Positions 24,982 through 34,150 of a stretch of 64,000 nt of DNA are shown in pieces; within the stretch, counting starts at the first letter, position 1, and every line of letters begins with the position of its first letter. Both the position numbers and the translations under genes were made by a program. Location: NCBI RefSeq assembly GCF_024436415.1, contig NZ_JAFMZQ010000001.1, positions 1,674,001-1,738,000 on the forward strand, given 5' to 3'. The stretch comes from Pedobacter deserti. GTDB taxonomy: Bacteria; Bacteroidota; Bacteroidia; Sphingobacteriales; Sphingobacteriaceae. The notes beneath the pieces were generated by a model. The model saw only the letters and a list, made by a program, of their open reading frames with translations, was not told where the DNA came from and searched no databases.

Positions 24982-25653
24982 ATGTACAAATCAATAACCC
25001 TGTTCACGTCGTTGCTGTTTGGCCTCTCGGTAAGCGCCCAGCAAAGCAATGTCAAACCACTGTTCAACGGCAAGGACCTTACCGGCTGGACGAAATATAT
25101 ACAAAAGCGGGGGCTCAACACCGATCCCAAGAAAGTGATTTCGGTAGCCGATGGCAGCATCTATGTAACCGGAGAAGAGATTGGATATGTGGCGACCGAT
25201 AAAGTTTATCATAACTTCCGTCTGCTGCTCGACTTCAAGTGGGGTACTAGGAAATTTCCGCCCAGGGAGCGCGACAAGCGCGATGCCGGCATCTGCTTCC
25301 ATGTAGGCGAAAATGATAACCGCATATGGCCGAAGTCGGCCGAGTTCCAGATACAGGAAGGAGACGTAGGCGATCTTTGGTTAATCGACAGCGTCACTAC
25401 CTTTATTGAAGGCTTGCAGACTGAGCCTAAAGACTATGCCAGGGTTGCGAAAACCAAAGATGCTGAACGGAAGAACGGAGAGTGGAACTCACTGGAACTG
25501 ATCTACCGCAACGGACGGTTCCGGTTTATCGTCAATGGCGTTATTGTAAATGAAGGAGAATATCTGAGTGTTTCCAACGGCCGGATCCTGCTTCAGTCGG
25601 AGGGTGCGGAGATATGGTACCGCAATATCCAAATTGAAGAATATAAAGACTGA
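24982..25653 (+). CDS. secreted DUF1080 protein (3-keto-disaccharide hydrolase family)
   Basis: 223 residues. Signal peptide MYKSITLFTSLLFGLSVSAQ, then one DUF1080 concanavalin A-like sandwich (about 24-222) with the family hallmarks LFNGKDLTGW, DFKWG, GICFHVGE and the closing IWYRNIQIEEY. Related proteins hydrolyse 3-keto-glycosides, so a role in glycoside breakdown is plausible, but many members are uncharacterised. The next gene starts 2 bases after its stop. Confidence 0.87.
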   Translation: MYKSITLFTSLLFGLSVSAQQSNVKPLFNGKDLTGWTKYIQKRGLNTDPKKVISVADGSIYVTGEEIGYVATDKVYHNFRLLLDFKWGTRKFPPRERDKRDAGICFHVGENDNRIWPKSAEFQIQEGDVGDLWLIDSVTTFIEGLQTEPKDYARVAKTKDAERKNGEWNSLELIYRNGRFRFIVNGVIVNEGEYLSVSNGRILLQSEGAEIWYRNIQIEEYKD

Positions 25654-25655
25654 TT

Positions 25656-26510
25656 ATGAAAATAACCGTCCTCTCAGTGCTTTGCCTGGCAGCTGTTTCG
25701 GCAGGCGCGCAGCAGATGAGCAAAAAGTCGCTCATTCTCGATCTTAATGCCGACAAAGGCGTGTTTGCCAATGAACAGAATCTTGTCCACAAGTGGCAAA
25801 ACCAGGTAAAGACCTTTCCGGCAAGAGATTTTGAGAAGCGCGATGAAGGGCGGAAGGTTCCGGGGTCGGGATGTCCAAAGCTATTAGCAAAAGTACCTGA
25901 ATTAAACGGACATAACAGCATTGCCTTTAAACAGCAGGAACTGGTCAACATGGACGAAGATGCTTTTGATCACCTGATCCAGGGCACAGGCTATACCTGG
26001 TTTGCGGTTCTGAAGCCAGGAAAGCAGCCGGGCGAACTGAAAGACGTCAACTGTTTCTTCGGTAACCTTAGGAACAAGCCCAACAACGAAGGCTTCTGGG
26101 GTGGCTTTGCCGACGACAACACCTTCTGGATGAGCAGCAGGAATGCCATAACGTTCGGCCGCTGGGATAAGAATAACCCGTACGTAGCCTCCAAAAAGAT
26201 ACTTAGTCAGAACCGGTACTACCTCATCATGGGCCGCATGGGTAAAGGTACAGATACCGTGATGCTTTCGCTTTACCTGAACGACGGGGCCGCCCCGATC
26301 GCAGTGCACCCCTTTCCCGTAAATCCAAGAGCCAATTCCTCAAAAATGGCGGTCGGACAGGAGAGGGATGCTATTGAACACCCGGGCAGGGAGTCTTTCG
26401 TAGGCGAAATGGCCAGGTTCATGGTGTACGATCGCCCCTTAAGCGATGAGGAGATGATCATGGCTGCAAAGCAGCTGCGTCACTATTACAACATTCCGGT
26501 TATGCCCTAG
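25656..26510 (+). CDS. secreted LamG/concanavalin A-like protein
   Basis: 284 residues. Signal peptide MKITVLSVLCLAAVSAGAQ, then a single jelly-roll domain of LamG type: LILDLNADKG at the start, SLYLNDG midway, and the typical closing VGEMARFMVYDRPLSDEE, which is the Laminin_G_3 signature. It probably binds carbohydrate; no catalytic site is seen. It is the third gene of the operon started by the DUF6263 gene. Its last 11 bases overlap the end of the convergent small gene. Confidence 0.8.
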   Translation: MKITVLSVLCLAAVSAGAQQMSKKSLILDLNADKGVFANEQNLVHKWQNQVKTFPARDFEKRDEGRKVPGSGCPKLLAKVPELNGHNSIAFKQQELVNMDEDAFDHLIQGTGYTWFAVLKPGKQPGELKDVNCFFGNLRNKPNNEGFWGGFADDNTFWMSSRNAITFGRWDKNNPYVASKKILSQNRYYLIMGRMGKGTDTVMLSLYLNDGAAPIAVHPFPVNPRANSSKMAVGQERDAIEHPGRESFVGEMARFMVYDRPLSDEEMIMAAKQLRHYYNIPVMP

Positions 26511-26748
26511 GCTCAGCTGTAGCGTATACCACTTCAAATCCACCATACATCGCCATATCGGCCGTGTGAAGGACTTTTAGCTTGAGTTTTAAGCGCTCGA
26601 TAAGTTCTTTGGCAAAAGTGATGCTCCTGTGGATATCATTCGTTCCCCTTATTTCAATGCCTCTGGAAAGCATTTTGAATTTATTAGGTTCAAACTTTTC
26701 AATGAATTTCTGCAGGTCTGCATGATAGTTTGTGTTTGGATTTTGCAT
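26500..26748 (-). CDS. small conserved-looking hypothetical protein
   Basis: 82 residues, soluble, no signal peptide. Predicted helix-strand mixture (HRSITFAKELIERLKLKLKVLH) with a C-terminal YGGFEVVYATAEPRA. No family recognised. It fills an otherwise empty interval and is convergent with the LamG gene, overlapping it by 11 bases. Real gene more likely than not, but function unassigned. Confidence 0.55.
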   Translation of the reverse strand: MQNPNTNYHADLQKFIEKFEPNKFKMLSRGIEIRGTNDIHRSITFAKELIERLKLKLKVLHTADMAMYGGFEVVYATAEPRA

Positions 26749-26858
26749 AGTTTTTATTTCGTATGTATCCTAAAGTCAGAACACCGGCTAATTGTTTGAG
26801 ATAATTTTTAAAAACAAAATAGTTCGAATCCATATTTGTGTATTGATATTATGCAGAT

Positions 26859-28391
26859 ATGAAGAAAAGACAGCCTTTAATATCCTCAGAGTCTCAGTTC
26901 GTTGCAATGGCCGCACAGGCCCCTGCAATGGTGTGGGTTTCTGGGCCAGATAAAGTGCCTGTTTATTTCAACGAGGGCTGGCTCGCGTTCAGGGGCCGTA
27001 CCCTTCAGGACGAGGTTGGAAACGGCTGGTTTGAGGGTATGCATCCCCAGGATGCCGATCGCTTCCTGAACGAATACAGCTTATCATTTAAGTCCCGGCA
27101 GGAGTTTAAGATACGCTGTCGTATCGAAAAACATGACAAGGAATTCAGATGGGTTGTACACCATGGTGTGCCTCAGTTTAATGAAGAGGGCGATTTTCTA
27201 GGCTATGCAGTAAGCTGTATGGATGTACAGGAATTGTTTATGCTCAACAATGAGCTGGAGGAAACTATTCTCGAACGTACACTCGATCTGGCCGAAAGCG
27301 AGCACCGGCTGCGCACCATTGTAGAGAGCGCTCCTTTCCCGATCGGCGTTTACGAAGGCCGCGAAATGCGGATCGTGATGGCCAATAAGAGCATCATAGA
27401 AGTATGGGGAAAGGGTAGTAACATTGTCGGTAAACGCTACAGGGAGGTATTGCCTGAACTCGAAAGTCAGGGGATCTATGAGCAGCTCGACCGGGTGTAC
27501 ATGACCGGCGAACCTTATCATGCCAGAAATCAGCAGATCGACCTGGTGGTCGACGGGCAGATGGGTTCGTTTTTCTTCAACTACAGTTTCACGCCGATCT
27601 ATGATACCAACGGGCATATCTATGGTGTAATAAACACCGCTGCCGACGTCACCGACCTGCAAACTGCGTTGCAGAAGATCGAGAAGAGCCAGGAAGAACT
27701 TAGGCAGATTGACCAGCAGAAGGACGATTTTATCGGTATTGCCAGTCACGAACTGAAAACTCCGCTGACTACCCTAACCGGCATCGTACAGTTGCTTCAC
27801 AGAAAACTGCAGGACAGTCCCGATCCATTTATCTCCGGGGCAATGATCCGCGCAAATAACCAGATCAAGAAGATGATCAGCCTTATTCATAGCTTTCTGA
27901 ATATCTCCAGGCTTGAGTCGGGCACCATAGTCATCGAGAGTGAGCGCTTCTCCATCAACAAGTTGATCAAGGAGATGGTAGAGGAGATACAGATGACCTC
28001 CCCGTATCACGACATTATTTATTCCGATTGCGAGCCGGTTACCGTATATGCGGACCATGAAAAGATCGGATCGGTAATTTCAAACCTGCTCAGTAACGCC
28101 GTAAAGTACTCACCGCGTGGTAAAAATATTGAAGTGAAATGTGTGCGTTCAGGCGATATGCTGCTCACCAGCGTCGCCGACGAAGGTATGGGCATAAAAC
28201 CGGAAGATGTCGAAAAGATATTCGACCGTTACTATCGCGTAGAATCTGATCATACCAGGTCTATTTCGGGCTTTGGCATCGGTTTATATTTAAGTGCGGA
28301 GATCGTTAAACGTCACGGCGGCCGCATCTGGCTGGAGAGCGAGAAGGGCATAGGCTCAACGTTTTATTTCACCCTTCCGGTTGCCGACTGA
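26859..28391 (+). CDS. soluble PAS-PAS histidine kinase
   Basis: 510 residues, no membrane spans. PAS domain 1 (about 12-125) is PAS_3-like (WLAFRGRTLQDEVGNGWFEG, shortened as WLAFRGRTL). A coiled linker (126-150) and PAS domain 2 (about 150-268) follow. HisKA has His297 in ASHELKTP; HATPase_c (about 390-508) has NLLSNAVKYS, DEGMGI and GFGIGLYL. It is a monocistronic orphan kinase with no receiver gene adjacent, and a weak -7-like CATATTTG at 26831-26838. The signal sensed cannot be told from sequence. Confidence 0.92.
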   Translation: MKKRQPLISSESQFVAMAAQAPAMVWVSGPDKVPVYFNEGWLAFRGRTLQDEVGNGWFEGMHPQDADRFLNEYSLSFKSRQEFKIRCRIEKHDKEFRWVVHHGVPQFNEEGDFLGYAVSCMDVQELFMLNNELEETILERTLDLAESEHRLRTIVESAPFPIGVYEGREMRIVMANKSIIEVWGKGSNIVGKRYREVLPELESQGIYEQLDRVYMTGEPYHARNQQIDLVVDGQMGSFFFNYSFTPIYDTNGHIYGVINTAADVTDLQTALQKIEKSQEELRQIDQQKDDFIGIASHELKTPLTTLTGIVQLLHRKLQDSPDPFISGAMIRANNQIKKMISLIHSFLNISRLESGTIVIESERFSINKLIKEMVEEIQMTSPYHDIIYSDCEPVTVYADHEKIGSVISNLLSNAVKYSPRGKNIEVKCVRSGDMLLTSVADEGMGIKPEDVEKIFDRYYRVESDHTRSISGFGIGLYLSAEIVKRHGGRIWLESEKGIGSTFYFTLPVAD

Positions 28392-28460
28392 GATTATTTT
28401 TCTATCTTGAGCCTTCAAATGGCTCCCGGGCCGCTTTTGTAACCAAATTAACTACACAAT

Positions 28461-30557
28461 ATGAAGAAAAATTTAGCGCGTATCTTCGGATTGCTGCTAA
28501 TCGGTATTTCTGCGGGTTCATCCCTTTCCGCGCAGATTAAAGCAGACATCAAAAATCTTGATCAGAAAAATGAAGCCGTTGTTAGTCAGCAAGGGCACAT
28601 CCTTAATTTAAGCTGGCCGGCCGGCAACGGGTCTACCGGAAAAGTGCAGTTCGACCTGCAAAATGGCAAGCCGCTTTTTAAAGTCATCAGCATCGGTAAA
28701 GGCGCCGCGCAGAAAAACATATCAGAAGGGGTAGATCCGGCGTTCCTGCTCAGTGTTGGGAAGCGCGATCTCATGTCGCAAAACGGATGGAACATCTTTT
28801 TCGACAAGGTTCCGCTGAGGCCCTATAAGACCTATACGGTAGAGCTAAAGAAAAACTCAGCCTCAGTCAGAACGGTAGGAAGCCGCACCGTCGTGCGCAT
28901 CGGAAAGGTTAAGGCCGATCGTTTCTCGGGCGACCTGGAAGTGACGTTCTACAACGGAAGCCCAATGTTTAACATCGCTGCCGTAATGAGTACCGATGTA
29001 GATGCTACGGCAATCGTATACGATGCAGGTCTTATAGACCGCAGTGGCAGCTGGAAGAACGTGGTGTGGACGAGCACCGACGAAAAGATGCAAACTGCAG
29101 CGGTTGTGGCCAGCGATAATGCGACCAATCTGAAAGTAAGATACCGCAGCATTGCCGCACAGGGCAAAGAAGGAACGCTCGCTGTATTCCCGGCCCCGCA
29201 CCAGTACTTCTATCCGCTCGACGAAGCTTTCAACCTGAAGTTTACCTGGTATGGCAACAAATACCGCGATCAGCTTAACGGCTACGGCATCGGTATCCGG
29301 CAGGATCTGGAGGGCGACCGCCGTTTTGTGCCATGGTTTAACGCCCCGCCTAAAACACAGCAGCGGCTCAATTTCTTCTGTCTGATCAGTGATCAGGGCA
29401 ATGATGACGCCTTTGCGCAGATCAAACGCTTCACCAATAACGATACTTACGCCAAGCTGCCCGGCTTCAAAACCATGTCGAGCCACTTCCACAACGAGTT
29501 CATCATGAGTGTTGTACTGGCAGGCAAACCAATCCCGGAAAAGCCGGAGTTCGTCGATGTATTCAAGCGAGGCGGCGTAGATATGGTACACCTTGGTGAG
29601 TTCCATTACACGGCCAACCCTAAGGGCCCAGATTCCCTGCGTCTGCGTGAACTGAAAGCATTATTTGAGCAGTGCGAGCGTTTGTCGGACGACCAGTTTC
29701 TGCTGATACCCGGCGAAGAGCCTAACGAATTTTTTGGCGGACACTGGCTGCAGATATTTCCAAAGCCGGTATACTGGGTGATGTCGCGCCGCCGCGATGT
29801 ACCCTTTGTTGAGAACAAGCCCGGTTTCGGAAAAGTATATCATGTAGGTAACAAGGAAGAGATGCTTCGCCTGCTCGAAGAAGAGAATGGCCTGGCATGG
29901 ACCGCGCATGCCCGTACCAAAGGATCAGTAAACGCACCGGATATCTACAACCACGAAGCTTTCTTCAAATCAGACCGCTTTATGGGTGCTGCCTGGAAAG
30001 CGATGCCCGCCGATCTCTCGCAGCCTCGTATGGGTAAAAGAGTGCTCGACCTGATGGACGATATGAACAACTGGGGCGAAAAGAAAACGGTAATTGCCGA
30101 GGCCGACTTATTTACCATTACGCACGAAAACGAGATGTATGCCCACATGAATGTGAACTATATGATGCTAGACAAGCTGCCCAAGTACAGCGAAGGCTGG
30201 CAGCCGGTAGTAGATGCCATGCAGAAAGGTAAGTTCTTCGTGTCAACAGGTGAAGTGCTTATGCCACAACTTACTTTCAACGGCAAGATTTCGGGTGAAA
30301 CCTTCTCGCTGAACGCTGGCGGACTGGCAGATATGACGCTTAAGCTGCGCTGGACCTTCCCGATGAACTTTATTGAGATCATCTCAGGTGACGGCGAGAA
30401 AGTGTACCGCGAACGCATCGATTTATCGAAAACCAGAGCCTACGGCGAGCAGGTGTTTAACCACAAAGCCAAGCTGGCCGGCCGCAAATGGGTTAGGGTA
30501 GAAGCCTGGGACATCGCTGCCAACGGTGCCTTCAGTCAGACCTTCCACATCAAATGA
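28461..30557 (+). CDS. secreted PHP-like/CehA-type metallohydrolase, putative
   Basis: 698 residues with a signal peptide (cleaved near SLSAQ). An N-terminal beta-rich region (about 30-350) precedes a region with PHP-superfamily features: MVHLGEFHY (about 375), LLIPGEEPN with Glu residues (about 417-425), GGHW, and AWTAHARTKG (about 485). His and Glu placement fits a metal-dependent phosphoesterase-like barrel, and a beta-sandwich closes the protein. The exact reaction is unknown. A GH2 gene follows after 91 bases on the same strand, suggesting shared carbohydrate context. Confidence is good that it is a secreted enzyme, low on the substrate. Confidence 0.7.
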   Translation: MKKNLARIFGLLLIGISAGSSLSAQIKADIKNLDQKNEAVVSQQGHILNLSWPAGNGSTGKVQFDLQNGKPLFKVISIGKGAAQKNISEGVDPAFLLSVGKRDLMSQNGWNIFFDKVPLRPYKTYTVELKKNSASVRTVGSRTVVRIGKVKADRFSGDLEVTFYNGSPMFNIAAVMSTDVDATAIVYDAGLIDRSGSWKNVVWTSTDEKMQTAAVVASDNATNLKVRYRSIAAQGKEGTLAVFPAPHQYFYPLDEAFNLKFTWYGNKYRDQLNGYGIGIRQDLEGDRRFVPWFNAPPKTQQRLNFFCLISDQGNDDAFAQIKRFTNNDTYAKLPGFKTMSSHFHNEFIMSVVLAGKPIPEKPEFVDVFKRGGVDMVHLGEFHYTANPKGPDSLRLRELKALFEQCERLSDDQFLLIPGEEPNEFFGGHWLQIFPKPVYWVMSRRRDVPFVENKPGFGKVYHVGNKEEMLRLLEEENGLAWTAHARTKGSVNAPDIYNHEAFFKSDRFMGAAWKAMPADLSQPRMGKRVLDLMDDMNNWGEKKTVIAEADLFTITHENEMYAHMNVNYMMLDKLPKYSEGWQPVVDAMQKGKFFVSTGEVLMPQLTFNGKISGETFSLNAGGLADMTLKLRWTFPMNFIEIISGDGEKVYRERIDLSKTRAYGEQVFNHKAKLAGRKWVRVEAWDIAANGAFSQTFHIK

Positions 30558-30648
30558 GACAAAAGATTAAAACTATGAGACGGATCTGAATCCAACATCC
30601 TGTTTAAAAGACAATATTTGAGGTTAACTTTTAAGAATAAAACAAACA

Positions 30649-32499
30649 ATGAACAAAAACCTGTTATTATCTGCTGCACTCTCCTGCATGGCTTTGTATG
30701 CCAGTGCGCAGACGAATCAGTGGAAGCCTGTCCCCGGCAAAATCATGTCGCCCTGGGCCGAAAAGGTAGATCCAACAAATGTACTTCCTGAATATCCGCG
30801 CCCGCAAATGGAGCGTGCGGCCTGGAAAAACCTGAACGGGCTTTGGGACTACTCGATCACCCCGAAAGAGGTGTCGGCCAAGCCTAAAAGCTTCCAGGGT
30901 AAAATACTGGTTCCCTTCGCTGTAGAGAGCGCGCTTTCTGGCGTTGGTAAAACCGTGGGCAAAGACAGTGTGCTTTGGTACAATACCACTTTTACCGTGC
31001 CTGCCAATTTAAAAGGCAAGACCTTGTTACTGCACTTCGGGGCGGTCGACTGGCGCTCGGAAGTTTACGTAAACGGCAAAAAGGCCGGTACGCATGAAGG
31101 CGGTTTCGATCCGTTCAACTTCGATATCACCAAGCTGGTAAAGGGCTCGGGCAAACAGGAGCTTACCGTAAGGGTATGGGATCCGACCGATCAGGGTCCG
31201 CAGCCGCGTGGTAAGCAGGTGCGCAAACCGGAAGGAATCTGGTACACGCCTGTAACCGGTATCTGGCAAACCGTATGGCTGGAAGGCGTAGCGCCGACTT
31301 ACCTGGCCAACGTAAAGCAAACTCCGGATATCGACGCGCAAACGCTGACCGTAGAGCCTAAGGTAAGCAATGCCAGGGCGGGCGACCAGGTGCGTATCTC
31401 GGCATGGGATGGAGGCAGGAAGGTAGCAGAAACCACTATAGATGCTTCTTCTACAGCTAGCCTGAAAATCAGCAACCCTAAACTTTGGGATACCAAAACG
31501 CCATTCCTATACGACCTTAAGGTTGCCGTAGTTAGAGGAGGCAAAGCCATCGATAGCGTAAAAAGCTATTTCGCTATGCGTAAAATCTCCCATGCGCCCG
31601 ATAAGAATGGTATTCAGCGTATGCTGCTTAACAATAAATTTGTATTCCAGTTTGGCCCTCTCGATCAGGGATGGTGGCCAGATGGTTTATACACCGCGCC
31701 GAGTGATGAGGCATTGGTTTTTGATGTGATCAAGACCAAGGAGATGGGCTTCAACATGATCCGTAAACACATTAAGGTAGAGCCTGCAAGGTGGTACCAT
31801 GCCTGCGACAAACTGGGCATGCTGGTTTGGCAGGATATGCCAAGCGGCGACCTTGGAAACCGCTGGGACAGTCGGCCAGGTGTATACGGCAGGGCAACAG
31901 ACAAGAAGCGCACACCAGAATCTGAAGGTTATTACCGTAAGGAATGGACCGCCATTATGGATGCGCTGCATAATTCACCAAGTATCGTGGTTTGGGTGCC
32001 TTTCAACGAAGCATGGGGGCAGTTTAAAACCGTAGAGATTACCGAGTGGACCATGAAGAAAGATCCATCGCGACTGGTTAACGCCGCCAGCGGGGGTAAC
32101 TTCTTCCTGACCGGTCACATCATCGACTTGCACCACTATCCAGAGCCGGCTATGCCTACACCCGAACTGTTCGGTAAAGAGCGTGTCCTCGTACTCGGAG
32201 AGTACGGCGGTTTAGGATTGCCGGTAGACGGCCACGTATGGCAGCAGAAAGACAACTGGGGTTACCAGAGCTTTAAGACAGCCGACGATATGTTTAAACG
32301 CTATTCCACCTTCATAGACGACATGAAGAAACTTATCGACGACGGTCTTTCGGCTGCGGTTTATACACAAACCACCGACGTAGAAGTAGAAACCAATGGT
32401 TTCATGACCTACGATCGTAAAGTCATCAAAATACCCGTACAGCGTTTGAAAAGCGTAAACGACAAGCTCTATACAGGCAACAATGCGCTGATGCCTTAA
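30649..32499 (+). CDS. secreted glycoside hydrolase family 2 enzyme
   Basis: 616 residues. Signal peptide MNKNLLLSAALSCMALYASA. The GH2 order is complete: sugar-binding jelly roll (about 55-215, RAAWKNLNGLWDYS and YNTTFTVP), Ig-like domain (about 220-312) and TIM barrel (about 320-600). The acid/base is Glu454 in FNEAW and the nucleophile Glu518 in LGEYGG. Specificity cannot be read: family members include beta-galactosidase, beta-glucuronidase and beta-mannosidase. A strong terminator follows. Confidence 0.9.
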   Translation: MNKNLLLSAALSCMALYASAQTNQWKPVPGKIMSPWAEKVDPTNVLPEYPRPQMERAAWKNLNGLWDYSITPKEVSAKPKSFQGKILVPFAVESALSGVGKTVGKDSVLWYNTTFTVPANLKGKTLLLHFGAVDWRSEVYVNGKKAGTHEGGFDPFNFDITKLVKGSGKQELTVRVWDPTDQGPQPRGKQVRKPEGIWYTPVTGIWQTVWLEGVAPTYLANVKQTPDIDAQTLTVEPKVSNARAGDQVRISAWDGGRKVAETTIDASSTASLKISNPKLWDTKTPFLYDLKVAVVRGGKAIDSVKSYFAMRKISHAPDKNGIQRMLLNNKFVFQFGPLDQGWWPDGLYTAPSDEALVFDVIKTKEMGFNMIRKHIKVEPARWYHACDKLGMLVWQDMPSGDLGNRWDSRPGVYGRATDKKRTPESEGYYRKEWTAIMDALHNSPSIVVWVPFNEAWGQFKTVEITEWTMKKDPSRLVNAASGGNFFLTGHIIDLHHYPEPAMPTPELFGKERVLVLGEYGGLGLPVDGHVWQQKDNWGYQSFKTADDMFKRYSTFIDDMKKLIDDGLSAAVYTQTTDVEVETNGFMTYDRKVIKIPVQRLKSVNDKLYTGNNALMP

Positions 32500-32528
32500 A
32501 AAGGGCGCTCAACCCATACACTATTACT

Positions 32529-32575
32529 CACTTGAAGCCTATCATACGCTATAAAAGCGATATAGGCTTCAAGTG
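32529..32575. terminator. long hairpin terminator after the GH2 gene
   Basis: CACTTGAAGCCTAT (32529-32542) pairs perfectly with 32562-32575, and an inner CGCT/AGCG stem closes on an ATAAA loop. TTTTA follows. It lies between the convergent GH2 and AAA ATPase genes. Confidence 0.75.
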
Positions 32576-32614
32576 TTTTAAGGGAATACCCCGCTGGCAA
32601 TTCCATAAAACATG

Positions 32615-33823
32615 TTAAGCCATCAGGTACTCATGAGCTGGCACAAGCCTGATAGTAAGGTTTTCTTCCTTAAACTGATCTTTCTCATCAAGTGTAACTA
32701 TAACTCCTTCCGTTAAGTTAAAAAACTTCATGGCTTCCACTAGACCGTTGTATTCGCGTTTAAAGTTATTATCGTCTATCTGGAAACAAACCTGCAGGGC
32801 TTCCTGGGCTTTGCCTTTTTCAAATCTGATGAAATCGCATTCTCCGTTATCTCTATAATAATACAGTTTTCCGCTTTTTCTACGCAAGTGCAGGTAGATC
32901 AGGTTTTCAAGCTTGTGCCCCGTATTTTCGCTAAATGCAGTGCTGGTAGCTGTAATAAGACCGGTGTCTATGGCATACACCTTTTTGGGATTGCGTGCCT
33001 GTACTTTTAGAGAATAGCTAAACATGGGCATAAACTCTATGAGGTATGCGTTTTTTAACCAGGCAAAATATTCCAGTATCGTTGCACTGGATTTGATGCC
33101 AAAAAGATCTGTTAATTTGTTAGCGGAAATTAAACTGCCTACATTGGAAATCAGATAAACCGCCATTTGCTTTAATGATTCTACGTCTCTTAATGCATGC
33201 CTTACCGCTATGTCGCGTACCAATATGTCTTCCATCAAACTCTGGAGTATCAGTTCCTGGCCGGTTTTGACAAATTCAGGAAAGCCGCCTGTGGTCAGGT
33301 AGGCTTGTAACGAGCTAACGTTGGCTGTCTTACCGGTAAAACCTAGATATTCCGCATAAGAAAAGGGAAACATTTCGATAGAGATGTGCCTGCCTGTTAA
33401 GTGGGTGCCCAGTTCTTTACTCAGTAGTGAGGCATTAGACCCAGTTATGAATACCGTGTAACCTTCCCTTAGCAATTGGTGCACAAAGATTTCCCATTTG
33501 GGTACGAGTTGTATCTCGTCGAAAAACAACACGTTCACTTCTCTTTTTACAACTTCCTGCTGCAAACGGGTCAGATCAGCAGTTTCGAAGCCAACCAGGC
33601 GCAGATCTTCAAAATTGAAATAGATGGCATTTTCGTATTTCTGTTTTATGATCTGCAAAAGCAGGGTGCTTTTGCCGCATCGCCGGACGCCACTGATAAT
33701 GGTAGCAAAACTATCTATAATAGGTATGGTTGTAAGTGCCTGCCTGGGTAGGGTATCTTCTTTTTTAAAAAAAGATTCTTGCTGGGCATCTATTACTAAA
33801 GCGATCTGCTCCTGTCTGTACAT
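32615..33823 (-). CDS. AAA ATPase with DUF4143 domain
   Basis: 402-residue soluble protein of the AAA_14/DUF4143 family. Walker A GVRRCGKS 45-52, Walker B LFFDEIQL with Asp102-Glu103, sensor GSNASLLSKELG near 150, and a C-terminal DUF4143 region (about 210-360) with DIAVRHALRD and YYRDNGECDFI, which resembles a degenerate PD-(D/E)XK nuclease-like fold. Function in this family is poorly known; some members are linked to restriction or mobile regions. It stands alone, with its promoter covered by a 23-bp tandem repeat of palindromes, pointing to tight control. Confidence 0.9.
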   Translation of the reverse strand: MYRQEQIALVIDAQQESFFKKEDTLPRQALTTIPIIDSFATIISGVRRCGKSTLLLQIIKQKYENAIYFNFEDLRLVGFETADLTRLQQEVVKREVNVLFFDEIQLVPKWEIFVHQLLREGYTVFITGSNASLLSKELGTHLTGRHISIEMFPFSYAEYLGFTGKTANVSSLQAYLTTGGFPEFVKTGQELILQSLMEDILVRDIAVRHALRDVESLKQMAVYLISNVGSLISANKLTDLFGIKSSATILEYFAWLKNAYLIEFMPMFSYSLKVQARNPKKVYAIDTGLITATSTAFSENTGHKLENLIYLHLRRKSGKLYYYRDNGECDFIRFEKGKAQEALQVCFQIDDNNFKREYNGLVEAMKFFNLTEGVIVTLDEKDQFKEENLTIRLVPAHEYLMA

Positions 33824-33838
33824 TTGCTTAGTTTGTTA

Positions 33839-33869
33839 CAAATGTAACTATTATTCATTACTAATGAAA
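33839..33869 (-). promoter_or_regulatory. promoter of the AAA ATPase gene (TTTC-N19-TACATTTG)
   Basis: Minus strand: -7 TACATTTG (33839-33846), exact to TAnnTTTG, 19-base spacer, and TTTC (33866-33869), one mismatch to TTTG. The start is predicted about 9 bases before the ATG. The proximal palindrome occupies the spacer. Confidence 0.55.
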
Positions 33870-33898
33870 GATATTATTCATTACTAATGAAAGATATT
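33849..33898. repeat. 23-bp direct repeat (two copies) with palindromic core TTCATTACTAATGAA
   Basis: Two exact tandem copies of a 23-bp unit (33853-33875, 33876-33898), with 4 further matching bases at 33849-33852. Each copy contains the 15-bp near-perfect palindrome TTCATTA-C-TAATGAA (33854-33868 and 33877-33891). The 23-bp spacing is about two helical turns, so two dimers would bind on nearly the same face. The proximal copy overlaps the promoter of the AAA ATPase gene: an operator pair is the simplest reading. Confidence 0.8.
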
Positions 33899-33977
33899 GT
33901 TTGACCTTGTCAATAAAGCTTCCCCACTAGTTTAAGAAGGCGACAATGGTTGGGTTCGTTTATTACCATAAATTTCC

Positions 33978-34097
33978 ATGCCGCCGCGGAAGAGTATTGT
34001 TAAAAGCGGCGACATCGCCAGCTACCTTTTGCTTAGCCGCGACCAGCTTAAACGCATTAGGATTCAGTTGAGGGATAAACAGTTGCTGCGATACTAA
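33978..34097 (+). pseudogene. remnant of a Crp/Fnr-type helix-turn-helix domain
   Basis: A 39-codon frame encoding SGDIASYLLLSRDQLKRIR near its middle. Crp/Fnr regulators of Bacteroidota commonly carry an IASYLGIT...LSRIRK helix-turn-helix, and the match by eye is good in spacing. A stop lies just upstream in frame and there is no effector domain, so this is a decayed C-terminal fragment or, less likely, a tiny DNA-binding protein. Chance similarity cannot be excluded. Confidence 0.4.
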
Positions 34098-34150
34098 TGA
34101 TTGTATTGTCCATGTTTTTTTCTGCATTATCCATTTTTATACCAGTGGTA

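Noticed and set aside
28863..29606. 247-codon minus-strand frame inside the PHP-like gene
   Set aside because: Lies opposite a frame with signal peptide and conserved motifs; no family features of its own.
32615..33823. DUF4143 ATPase as part of a mobile or defence island
   Set aside because: No partner nuclease, toxin or mobility gene lies beside it; flanks are carbohydrate genes.
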